Positions 1 to 6,030 of a DNA stretch of 6,145 nucleotides are shown piece after piece. The notes under the pieces are model-generated. The model was not told the DNA's origin, did no database searches, and saw only the letters and a program-made list of their open reading frames with translations. A program made the translations under genes and the position numbers. The stretch is taken from NCBI GenBank assembly GCA_034408875.1, contig JAWXCJ010000322.1, forward strand, positions 1 to 6,145, in the 5' to 3' direction. Positions within the stretch are counted from its first letter, which is position 1, and each line of letters opens with the position of its first letter. This DNA comes from JANNHK01 sp034408875 (GTDB lineage: Bacteria; Actinomycetota; Acidimicrobiia; IMCC26256; PALSA-610).

Positions 1-50
1 CGCCGTACGGCGCAATTTCGGCTGGGTGGGGTCACTACGGTGATGTCACG
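1..50 (+). promoter_or_regulatory. Upstream region of the helicase gene, with ribosome-binding-site-like element
   Basis: No gene is seen here. GGTGAT at 39-44 matches the 3' part of the AGGAGGTGAT consensus and lies 6 nt before the ATG at 51, so it is the likely ribosome binding site. TACGGT at 36-41 fits the loose actinobacterial -10 pattern TAnnnT, but no convincing -35 box is visible. If that hexamer were the real -10, transcription would begin almost at the ATG and the mRNA would be leaderless, so the two readings compete. The reading frame of the helicase is open to the window edge, but no ATG, GTG or TTG occurs in frame upstream of 51. Confidence 0.4.
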
Positions 51-2345
51 ATGGACGCGTGCGACACGCTCGACGAGCTCGCGGCCGACCCGGAGTTCGC
101 GGGCCGGCTCGTGCACCGCGAGGTGTTGCCCGAGCGGACGGTGCGCTACTCGGGTACGCAGGAACCACTGCACCCCGAGATCACCGAACGCCTCGCGGCG
201 CGGGGAATCGACGAGTTGTACGTGCACCAGGCGGGCGCGGTCGACGCGCTGCGCGCCGGGACGAGCACCGTTGTCGCGACAGGCACCGCCTCGGGGAAGT
301 CGCTCTGCTACCAGATTCCGATCGTCGAATCGGTCCTCACCGACCGCCGTGACACCGCCCTGGCGATCTTCCCGACCAAGGCACTGGCCCAAGATCAGCT
401 CCGCGCGCTGCGGTCGTGGCTCGTGCCCGGGTTGCGCGCGGTTACGTACGACGGCGACACCGACACCGATGCGCGCGCATGGGCCCGCAAGAACGCGAAC
501 GTCGTGCTCACCAACCCCGAGATGCTGCACGTCGGGATCCTGCCGTCGCACAAGCGATGGGCGACCTTCCTCATGCGCCTGCGGTACGTCGTCGTCGACG
601 AACTGCATACGTTGCGCGGCATCTTCGGCAGTCACACCGCGCACGTCCTTCGCCGGCTGCGGCGCATGTGCGAGCACTACGGCGCGTCACCGACGTTCTG
701 TTTCGCCAGCGCGACCATCGGCAACCCCGCCGAACTGGCCACGGCCCTGTGCGGACTTCCGGTCGAGCAGATCGACGACGACGGTTCACCCCGGGCCGAG
801 AAGGTCCTGGGCTGCTGGCAGCGACCGCTGCTCGACGCCCACTCCGGTGCCCGCGCGTCGGCCAACGTCGAGACCGCGCAGCTGCTCGCGCACTTCGTGC
901 GTGCGGGGCATCCGACCCTCGCGTTCACCCGGAGCCGGCGGGGCGCGGAGCTCGTCGCCCAACACGCCCGCCGTCGCCTCGAACACGCCGAACCGGGACT
1001 CGGTCAACGCGTCGCCGCGTACCGCGCCGGGTTCCTCGCCGACGAGCGCCGCGCGCTCGAACACGACCTCACGTCGGGTGCACTGCTCGGTGTCGCCGCC
1101 ACAACTGCGCTCGAACTCGGCATCGACGTCGGTGGCCTCGACGCGGTCATCCTCAACGGATTCCCGGGAACGCTGGCGTCGATGTGGCAACAGGCGGGGC
1201 GGGCCGGACGCACGGGACGCCGCTCGGTCGCGGTGCTCGTCGCGGGCGACGACCAGCTCGACCAGTGGTACGCCGCGCATCCCGACGAACTCGTCCGCCG
1301 GGCACCGGAAACCGCAGTCGTGAACCCGCAGAACCCGTACGTGCTGCGCGCCCAGGTCGCGTGCGCGGCCCATGAACTTCCGCTCGCGCCCGACGACGAA
1401 CGATGGTTCGGCGAAGGCATCGACGACGCGGTGCGCGACCTCGTACACGCCGACAAGCTGCGGCCGCGCGGCGGTCGGATGTACTGGGCCGGCGAGCGGG
1501 CCCCGGCGCCCGAAGTCGGGCTGCGAACCGGTTCGTCGGTCGAGTACCGGCTCGTCGACAACACCGACTGGCGCACCATCGGAACCGTCGACGACGCCCG
1601 CGCGTTCGCCGTCGCGCACCCGGGGGCGATCTACCTGCATCAGGGCCGCCAGTACCGCGTCGAGCGTCTCGACACGACCGACCACGTCGCGTTTCTCGAG
1701 GAGTACGAGGACGCCGACGAGTACACGCAGCCGCGCACCGAGACCGACATCACGATCATCGCCGAGGACCGGTCCACTCCGCTCGGCGAAACGATGGTGC
1801 ACCTGGGCACGGTCGAGGTCAGCAACCAGGTCATCGCGTACCAGCGCAAGCAGATCTCGACGAACTCGGTCATCGAAGTCGTCGAACTCCAACTCCCCGA
1901 ACGATCGCTCGTGACGCGCGCGTGCTGGTACACGGTCCCCGTCGAGACGGTCGCCGCCGCCGGTATCGAGCCTTCGCAGCTGCTCGGCACCGTGCACGCC
2001 GCGGAACACGGACTCATCGGGATGCTGCCGCTGTTCACGATCTGCGACCGGTGGGACGTGGGCGGCGTTTCAATGGCCCTGAACCCGCAGACGGGTGAGC
2101 CGACCATCTTCGTGTACGACGGCTACCCCGGTGGCGCCGGCATCGCCGAACTCGCGTACGAGGCCGCGGCACGGCACGCGGCGGCGACGCTCGACCTCGT
2201 GGCATCGTGCCCGTGCGAAGACGGCTGCCCGTCGTGCGTGCAGTCGCCGAAGTGCGGCAACTGGAACGAGTACCTCGACAAGCGGGGCGCGATCGTGTTG
2301 CTCGGGCTCATGGCCCGCGAACTGGCGCCGACTCCGCGGCGCTGA
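51..2345 (+). CDS. DEAH-family superfamily 2 helicase with C-terminal DUF1998 zinc-binding domain (Rv3649/MrfA-like)
   Basis: An ATP-dependent nucleic-acid helicase of 764 residues, predicted cytoplasmic. Visible motifs in order: Gln of the Q-motif-like LYVHQ at 56-60; Walker A ATGTASGKS at 76-84; PTKALAQDQ at 109-116 (motif Ia); DEAH-type box DELH at 183-186; SAT at 220-222 (motif III); TTALELGIDV at 351-360 (motif V); QAGRAGR at 381-387 (motif VI, arginine fingers). The C-terminal part, about 640-745, looks like DUF1998: an AEHG segment at 651-654, a YDGYPGGAGIAE stretch near 690-700, then Cys720, 722, 726, 729 and 735 in CPCxxxCPSC...C spacing. In Bacillus MrfA a four-cysteine cluster of this kind binds zinc and the protein acts in mitomycin C lesion repair; the same role here is inference. 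Actinobacterial members are known as the helicase of the helicase/secretion neighbourhood. The start at 51 is the first in-frame start codon and has GGTGAT 6 nt upstream. The 3' end overlaps the convergent pilus operon by 38 bp. Confidence 0.93.
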   Translation: MDACDTLDELAADPEFAGRLVHREVLPERTVRYSGTQEPLHPEITERLAARGIDELYVHQAGAVDALRAGTSTVVATGTASGKSLCYQIPIVESVLTDRRDTALAIFPTKALAQDQLRALRSWLVPGLRAVTYDGDTDTDARAWARKNANVVLTNPEMLHVGILPSHKRWATFLMRLRYVVVDELHTLRGIFGSHTAHVLRRLRRMCEHYGASPTFCFASATIGNPAELATALCGLPVEQIDDDGSPRAEKVLGCWQRPLLDAHSGARASANVETAQLLAHFVRAGHPTLAFTRSRRGAELVAQHARRRLEHAEPGLGQRVAAYRAGFLADERRALEHDLTSGALLGVAATTALELGIDVGGLDAVILNGFPGTLASMWQQAGRAGRTGRRSVAVLVAGDDQLDQWYAAHPDELVRRAPETAVVNPQNPYVLRAQVACAAHELPLAPDDERWFGEGIDDAVRDLVHADKLRPRGGRMYWAGERAPAPEVGLRTGSSVEYRLVDNTDWRTIGTVDDARAFAVAHPGAIYLHQGRQYRVERLDTTDHVAFLEEYEDADEYTQPRTETDITIIAEDRSTPLGETMVHLGTVEVSNQVIAYQRKQISTNSVIEVVELQLPERSLVTRACWYTVPVETVAAAGIEPSQLLGTVHAAEHGLIGMLPLFTICDRWDVGGVSMALNPQTGEPTIFVYDGYPGGAGIAELAYEAAARHAAATLDLVASCPCEDGCPSCVQSPKCGNWNEYLDKRGAIVLLGLMARELAPTPRR

Positions 2346-2694
2346 AGTCGACCTCGGCGCGCGCCCGGGCCCGCCCGGGTTCGGCGAGCCCGGCGACCGC
2401 ATCGATCTCCACTTCGACTTCGGCGGCCACGCCCTCGCAGTCGCAGCGCACCAACTCGGCACCGTTCATGCGCGCCGTCGCGGCCGCGGCGTCGTGCGCG
2501 GCGCGGCCGCCACGGCCGAGCGCGAGTTGATCGGCCGCGGCCAACGCCGCCGCGTCGGCCGCGGCCTCCGCCCGGGCCTGCACGAGCACGGCGGCACCCA
2601 AGCGGCCGAGCCCGAGGCAACACGCGGCAATCAGCGCCAACATGCCAATCGCGAACACGCTCACGTTGCCGGCCTCGCGGCCCGGACTCGTCAC
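2308..2694 (-). CDS. Small TadE/TadG-like membrane-anchored protein (Rv3654c family)
   Basis: A 128-residue protein, last gene of the pilus operon. Residues about 12-37 form one hydrophobic helix (SVFAIGMLALIAACCLGLG...), followed by RAEAAADAAALAAADQLALG at 41-60, the alanine-rich stretch typical of TadE/TadG-like N-terminal domains. An ARMNGAELVRCDC segment (74-86) follows, then an acidic, valine-rich part. The pattern fits the TadE-like protein of the helicase/secretion neighbourhood, M. tuberculosis Rv3654c; that homologue has been reported to be secreted and to affect macrophage apoptosis, which cannot be carried over here. A G-N-V-S-V-F sequence (9-14) sits where a prepilin cleavage site would be, but Phe replaces the usual Glu at +5, so processing as a pilin is doubtful. 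The GTG start at 2694 overlaps the tadE stop by 4 bp (GTGA, 2691-2694), with no clear ribosome binding site, implying translational coupling. The last 11 codons and the stop lie antisense to the helicase 3' end. Confidence 0.85.
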   Translation of the reverse strand: MTSPGREAGNVSVFAIGMLALIAACCLGLGRLGAAVLVQARAEAAADAAALAAADQLALGRGGRAAHDAAAATARMNGAELVRCDCEGVAAEVEVEIDAVAGLAEPGRARARAEVDFSAAESAPVRGP

Positions 2695-3110
2695 CGCTCG
2701 GCCCGCATCGTCGTATGCGCCTCGAGTTCGATGTCGGGCAACAACACGCCGATGAGCGGGACGTCGGTCTTTACCGTGTAGTGCACGTACACGACGACGG
2801 GGTCGCCGACCTTGCCCCGCCGGCGGATCTCGACCTCGGCTCCGTCGAGTACGCGGTTCGCCGCCGCGTCCACCCGCGCGTCGTCGCCGCCGACACTCGC
2901 CTCCCGGGCCGCCTCGCGCGCTGCGTTGACCGTCAGCACGTGGTCACGGATGACCAGCGCCCCCTGCACGAGCACGAGCAGCAACATCATCATGAACGGC
3001 AACACGTACGCGAGTTCGACCGTCGACTGTCCGGACTGAGCACGCCTCTTCGAGGGACCCGGGGTGGGGCGCGCACGACGCGCGCCCCACCGCCGGTATT
3101 GGGGGGACAT
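2691..3110 (-). CDS. tadE: TadE-like pseudopilin (Rv3655c family)
   Basis: A minor pseudopilin of the Tad/Flp pilus, 139 residues. A basic leader (1-27, rich in Arg and Lys) ends in AQSG, followed by QSTVEL: predicted prepilin peptidase cleavage between Gly27 and Gln28, with Glu32 at +5. A single hydrophobic helix spans about 33-56 and includes three consecutive Met (residues 40-42). AREAAREASVG (65-75) and the C-terminal PLIGVLLPDIELEAHTTMRAE are typical of TadE proteins. TadE is thought to be processed by the same peptidase as Flp and to help pilus initiation or anchoring. I chose the ATG at 3110, whose A is the last base of the flp TGA (TGATG). A longer version from 3179 would lie almost wholly inside flp in another frame, and no ATG, GTG or TTG occurs in frame between 3107 and the TM segment. 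TTG at 3113 is a possible alternative. The first codons lie in a strong hairpin. Confidence 0.88.
   Translation of the reverse strand: MSPQYRRWGARRARPTPGPSKRRAQSGQSTVELAYVLPFMMMLLLVLVQGALVIRDHVLTVNAAREAAREASVGGDDARVDAAANRVLDGAEVEIRRRGKVGDPVVVYVHYTVKTDVPLIGVLLPDIELEAHTTMRAER
3063..3091 (-). other. Perfect 12-bp GC-rich inverted repeat inside the tadE leader, just after flp
   Basis: Bases 3063-3074 (GGTGGGGCGCGC) are exactly complementary to 3080-3091, with a 5-base loop at 3075-3079. In the operon mRNA the hairpin begins 18 nt after the flp stop codon and 16 nt after the tadE ATG. It is followed by CCGGGTCCC rather than a U-run, so it does not look like a complete intrinsic terminator. A smaller stem (CCTC/GAGG, 3045-3055) lies directly downstream in the transcript. 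The inverted repeat is seen directly. A role in stabilising the upstream flp message or slowing translation and transcription into tadE is inference. Confidence 0.65.
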
Positions 3111-3310
3111 CAACCGGGCATGACCTTGTCGATCACACTGTCGAACAGGCGCGAGATCGCATGCGACTTCGTCGCCCACGCCAGCACCAGCCCGGCAATG
3201 GCAGCCGCCGCGATCAGCACAAGCGCGTACTCGGCGGTCGTCTGACCATGTTCGTCGCGTGCGAGCGGACTCGTCAACGCGATCCAGAAACGCAGGAACA
3301 GTTCAGGCAC
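3110..3310 (-). CDS. flp: Flp-type major prepilin, DUF4244 family (Rv3656c-like)
   Basis: The likely structural subunit of the pilus: 66 residues, 44 after processing. The leader (1-22) ends in RDEHG, followed by QTTAEYALVLIAAAAIAGLV. Cleavage is expected between Gly22 and Gln23, leaving Glu27 at +5 and Tyr28 at +6, the classic Flp G/xxxxEY motif. The hydrophobic helix runs about 29-46. A short amphipathic tail follows (KSHAISRLFDSVIDKVMPG), as in actinobacterial DUF4244 pilins. The open frame continues upstream, but that part is antisense-frame shadow of tadC. The GTG at 3310 is preceded by AGGAGG with 5-nt spacing, the strongest ribosome binding site in the window, which decides the start. 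This is the only gene of the operon with a real upstream gap (28 bp after tadC), consistent with independent and stronger translation. Its stop shares one base with the tadE start. Confidence 0.93.
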   Translation of the reverse strand: MPELFLRFWIALTSPLARDEHGQTTAEYALVLIAAAAIAGLVLAWATKSHAISRLFDSVIDKVMPG

Positions 3311-3314
3311 AGCT

Positions 3315-3321
3315 TCCTCCT
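3315..3321 (-). promoter_or_regulatory. Strong Shine-Dalgarno sequence of flp
   Basis: On the minus strand this reads AGGAGGA, a near-perfect match to the anti-Shine-Dalgarno complement, with AGGAGG ending 5 nt before the GTG at 3310. It lies in the 28-bp tadC-flp gap (3311-3338). The other pilus genes have weak or distant matches, so this site both fixes the flp start and suggests higher pilin output. No promoter could be recognised in the gap. Confidence 0.85.
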
Positions 3322-3338
3322 CGTATGGGCTACGTCCC

Positions 3339-3998
3339 TCAGAGCCGGAATCCTTCGAGTACCACGGGTGCGACCGTGAGCAACGCGAATGCCGGGAGGG
3401 CACAGAACACAAGGGGGAAGAGCAGGCGCACAGGAACGGTGCGCGCACGGGCTTCGGCGCGGCGGCGAATGTCGGCGCGCACCTCGCGCGCGACGCGGGC
3501 GAGCGCGGGCGCGACGGCGGTTCCCGACCGCGCCCCGATTCTGAGGACATCGGTAAGCGACGCCAGCGCCGGTTCGGCGGCCCCCGCGTCGGCGAGCGCG
3601 TCGTCGAACGAGGCGCCGAGCACCGTGGCCCGCACGACCCGATCGAGCGGCGCCGCGATCGACGCGGGGCCGTAGCGGGCGGCGAGCGATACCGCTTGCC
3701 ACAGCGTGCAGCCCGCGCCGACGGCGACGCCCGCGAGATCGACCGCGATCGGCAGGTCGCGCTGCACGACCGCACGCGTCCTGCGGGAACGGCGCGCCCG
3801 GATCAGACCCCCCGCGACCCGGCCGACGACGGTCTGCTCGAACCGGCGCCGGAGCCGCGCCGGGCGCACCTGGGCGCGGCCGCGGCCCAGCGCCCGGGCG
3901 CGGGCGCCGGTTTCGACTCGGCGGTGCAGCGCCGCCACGGGCAGCGTCGCGAGAAGACCCCAGCCACCCGCAAGCGCCAGCACGATCGGGTCGGTCAC
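3339..3998 (-). CDS. tadC: Tad pilus inner-membrane platform protein TadC (type II secretion F domain; Rv3657c-like)
   Basis: An integral membrane platform protein, 219 residues, thought to work with TadB and the TadA ATPase to push pilin subunits into the growing pilus. The N-terminal segment (about 4-24) is hydrophobic. A basic, Arg-rich cytoplasmic stretch (25-80) follows, then the T2SSF domain from about 82 (LPIAVDLAGVAVGAGCTLWQA) to 206. RSGTAVAPALARVAREVRAD (157-176) and the closing VRLLFPLVFCALPAFALLTV (190-209) are the characteristic end of this domain, giving a C-terminal transmembrane helix that ends GFRL. The frame is open further upstream, but that extension is an Arg/Pro-rich shadow of tadB. 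The GTG at 3998 overlaps the tadB stop in a GTGA junction (3995-3998) with a weak G-run ribosome binding site about 7 nt upstream, so translational coupling to tadB is likely. Only one T2SSF domain is present, as usual for TadB/TadC pairs. Confidence 0.9.
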   Translation of the reverse strand: MTDPIVLALAGGWGLLATLPVAALHRRVETGARARALGRGRAQVRPARLRRRFEQTVVGRVAGGLIRARRSRRTRAVVQRDLPIAVDLAGVAVGAGCTLWQAVSLAARYGPASIAAPLDRVVRATVLGASFDDALADAGAAEPALASLTDVLRIGARSGTAVAPALARVAREVRADIRRRAEARARTVPVRLLFPLVFCALPAFALLTVAPVVLEGFRL

Positions 3999-4861
3999 TG
4001 CTCGACCCCCGCGAGGATGCGGCGCATCCAGAGCGCGCCTGCGAGTTCGAGCACGATCCCGACCACGGCGCACGTCCGGCCGGCCGGAGTCGCGACGAGG
4101 GCGTGGAGCGTGCGCCGATCGGCGACGGCGGAGAGGGCGAGATACACGATGGGGCCGAGACCGATGACGAGGGCCGAGTAGCGCGCCTGCGCCGAGAGCG
4201 CCCGGGCCTCGGCGATCACGGCCGCCCGTTCGCGCAACGACGACGCGAGCCCTTCGAGGGCCTCGGCGCACCGGCCCCCGACCGACCCGGCCAACGCGAG
4301 CGCGCCGGCGACCGATGCCGCGCCCGCGGCCCGCCGTTCACCCGCCCAGGACGCGAGCGCGTCGGGCAGCGCGGCACCCAACCGCACCCGGGCCTCGACG
4401 CGGCCAAAGTCGGACGCCAGTGGCCCCCGACCGTTGGCGAGCGTCGCGACCCCGGTCGCGACGGTGCCACCCGCGCGGAGATCGGCGGCGATCACGTCGA
4501 GCGCGGCGGGGATCGCGGCCGCGACCTGGCGTCCACGGCGAAATCGGGCCGTGTGCAACCACGACGCGGCACCGACCACGACCGCGGTACTGGCGCCAAC
4601 CGCGACGATCGGGCTGGTTCCGAGCCCGATCACGCCCACGCACCCCGCACCGAGCAGTACCACCTGCACCGCATGCTCGGGCGAGACGTCGACGGCCGCC
4701 GCGTCGAGCGCCCGGGCCAGCCGCGCGTGGACCCAACCCGGCAGCCTCCCGCTCGACACCGCGAGCGGCCGTACGCGGTCGACGACCGCGTAGCGGCGCG
4801 CCGCGCGCGCGGTCCACACCGTGGCCACGGTTCCGACGAGCGCGATCACGATGGTGTGCAC
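3995..4861 (-). CDS. tadB: Tad pilus inner-membrane platform protein TadB (type II secretion F domain; Rv3658c-like)
   Basis: The second platform protein, 288 residues from the chosen start. Hydrophobic segments: N-terminal helix about 3-17, a pair at about 65-101, then after the T2SSF domain two more at about 228-246 and 263-279. The T2SSF domain spans about 114-245, starting at the AAAIPAALDVIAADLRAGGT stretch (114-133), with LGAALPDALASWAG (161-174) and SLRERAAVIAEARALSAQAR (208-227) also typical. Three GTG codons could start it: 4870, 4861 and 4849. I prefer 4861 because GGAGGT (4876-4871) lies 9 nt upstream and the downstream sequence goes straight into the first helix. GTG at 4849 would give a 4-bp GTGA overlap with tadA like the neighbouring junctions, but its ribosome binding site would be too far. 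Further N-terminal extension is Arg-rich shadow of tadA. The stop overlaps the tadC start. Confidence 0.88.
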   Translation of the reverse strand: MHTIVIALVGTVATVWTARAARRYAVVDRVRPLAVSSGRLPGWVHARLARALDAAAVDVSPEHAVQVVLLGAGCVGVIGLGTSPIVAVGASTAVVVGAASWLHTARFRRGRQVAAAIPAALDVIAADLRAGGTVATGVATLANGRGPLASDFGRVEARVRLGAALPDALASWAGERRAAGAASVAGALALAGSVGGRCAEALEGLASSLRERAAVIAEARALSAQARYSALVIGLGPIVYLALSAVADRRTLHALVATPAGRTCAVVGIVLELAGALWMRRILAGVEQ

Positions 4862-6030
4862 GCGTTCCACACCTCCGCCAGGTCGACACCGGGGCGGCGG
4901 GCAGAACGCACCGGCGCGGCGACGACGCGTAGACCGTCGGGACCGCGTTGCAACAGCGGACGGACGGAGAGCGGATCGCCACCCTCGACCTCGGCGACTT
5001 CGGTGACGACACGCGCACCTTCCGGGGTACGCGCGACCGCGACAACGGCGTCGATCGCCGCCGCGATCTGCGCTCGGATCGCGGCCAGAGGCAACGCGAT
5101 GTCGGCGCACAGCGCGAGCGTTTCGAGCCGGGTCAACGCTTCGGCCGTGCCGTTGGCGTGCACCGTCGACAACGAGCCGTCGTGACCGGTGTTGAGGGCC
5201 TGCAACATGTCGAGCGCCTCACCACCGCGCACCTCGCCCACGACAATGCGATCGGGCCGCATCCGCAGCGACGCGCGCACGAGGTCGCGCACACTCACGG
5301 CTCCGACCCCTTCGGCGTTGGCGGGCCGGGCCTCGAGGCGCACGACGTGCGGTTGACCCAGCCGCAGTTCGGTCGTCTCCTCGATCGTGACGATGCGTTC
5401 GCTCGGGTCGATGGCACGGGCGAGCGCGTTGCACAACGTCGTCTTGCCCGCGCTCGTCGCGCCCGCCACGAGCAGGTTCCAACCACCTCGAACGAGCGCG
5501 CCGCACAACGCGACGGCGCGTTCGTCAAGCCCGAACGCAGCCAGGGTCACGTCGCGCACCGTGAACCGCCGGATCGTCAGGCACGGACCGTCGGGTGCGA
5601 GCGGTGGCAGCACCGCATGGACACGGGAGCCGTCGGGGAGCCGGGCGTCGACGAGTGGTGACGACTGGTCGAGACGCAGTCCCAGCGGAGCCACGATGCG
5701 TTGCGCCATGCGGGCGATCGTGGTCGCGTCGAGATCGAGGTCGACCGCAACCAACCGCCCCCGCCGCTCGACGAACGCACGTCCGGGGCCGTTGAGCATG
5801 ATTTCGGTGACCTCGCCGTCGGCCATCAACGGCTCGAGCGGGCCGAGACCACCGACTTCGTCGACCAGCGCATCGAGAACCCGCGCCGCATCGGCCGCCG
5901 GACACAACGGATCCTCGTCGCGCAGCATCGTCTCGAGGCGGCTCCGCAACTCGGGCCGGTCGAACTGTTCCGGATCGAACGGCGTGTCGAGCAGCCGTCG
6001 ATGCAGCGCGTCGCGAAGAGAGGTACTCAC
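4846..6030 (-). CDS. tadA: Tad pilus assembly ATPase TadA/CpaF (Rv3659c-like)
   Basis: A cytoplasmic hexameric secretion ATPase of the VirB11/GspE superfamily that powers Flp pilus assembly; 394 residues, normal for actinobacterial members. The N-terminal domain (about 1-150) includes GLGPLEPLMADGEVTEIMLN (61-80), the conserved entry to this family. Walker A is GATSAGKTTL (190-199); the Asp-box equivalent is TIEETTELRL (215-224); Walker B region is RIVVGEVRGGEALD (261-274) with Glu266; the His box is TGHDGSLSTVHAN (281-293). All key residues are intact, so the protein should be active. The start is GTG at 6030, inside a GTGA overlap with the upstream gene, with AAGGG (6044-6040) 9 nt upstream. 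The 3' end overlaps tadB by 16 bp. It fits the secretion ATPase of the actinobacterial helicase/secretion neighbourhood. Confidence 0.95.
   Translation of the reverse strand: MSTSLRDALHRRLLDTPFDPEQFDRPELRSRLETMLRDEDPLCPAADAARVLDALVDEVGGLGPLEPLMADGEVTEIMLNGPGRAFVERRGRLVAVDLDLDATTIARMAQRIVAPLGLRLDQSSPLVDARLPDGSRVHAVLPPLAPDGPCLTIRRFTVRDVTLAAFGLDERAVALCGALVRGGWNLLVAGATSAGKTTLCNALARAIDPSERIVTIEETTELRLGQPHVVRLEARPANAEGVGAVSVRDLVRASLRMRPDRIVVGEVRGGEALDMLQALNTGHDGSLSTVHANGTAEALTRLETLALCADIALPLAAIRAQIAAAIDAVVAVARTPEGARVVTEVAEVEGGDPLSVRPLLQRGPDGLRVVAAPVRSARRPGVDLAEVWNACTPS

Noticed and set aside
40..1323. Long plus-strand open frame overlapping the first half of the helicase in another frame
   Set aside because: The product is dominated by Arg, Ser, Thr and Pro, as expected from an off-frame reading of GC-rich coding DNA.
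786..2009. A 407-codon open frame on the minus strand, antisense to the helicase
   Set aside because: It is a high-GC shadow of the helicase gene: the translation is rich in Arg, Asp and Val with no recognisable domain, while the plus strand carries complete helicase motifs in order.
2364..2379. Inverted repeat CCCGGGC-CC-GCCCGGG just after the helicase stop, considered as a terminator
   Set aside because: The 2-nt spacer would force loss of inner pairs, no U-run follows on either strand, and the sequence is coding for the minus-strand TadE/TadG-like protein.
2095..2781. A 228-codon plus-strand open frame across the convergent junction
   Set aside because: It runs through the helicase 3' end and then antisense to two minus-strand genes; the composition is Arg- and His-rich with no domain.
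3111..3179. TadE start at the ATG at 3179
   Set aside because: It would place 23 extra residues wholly inside flp and has no ribosome binding site support; the TGATG junction at 3108-3112 is the natural start.
3999..4271. 91-residue N-terminal extension of TadC
   Set aside because: It is an Arg/Pro-rich out-of-frame reading of tadB; the GTG at 3998 fits the GTGA coupling seen elsewhere in the operon.
4862..5110. 83-residue N-terminal extension of TadB
   Set aside because: The extension is Arg-rich low-complexity sequence lying out of frame over the tadA coding region; a ribosome binding site supports the GTG at 4861.
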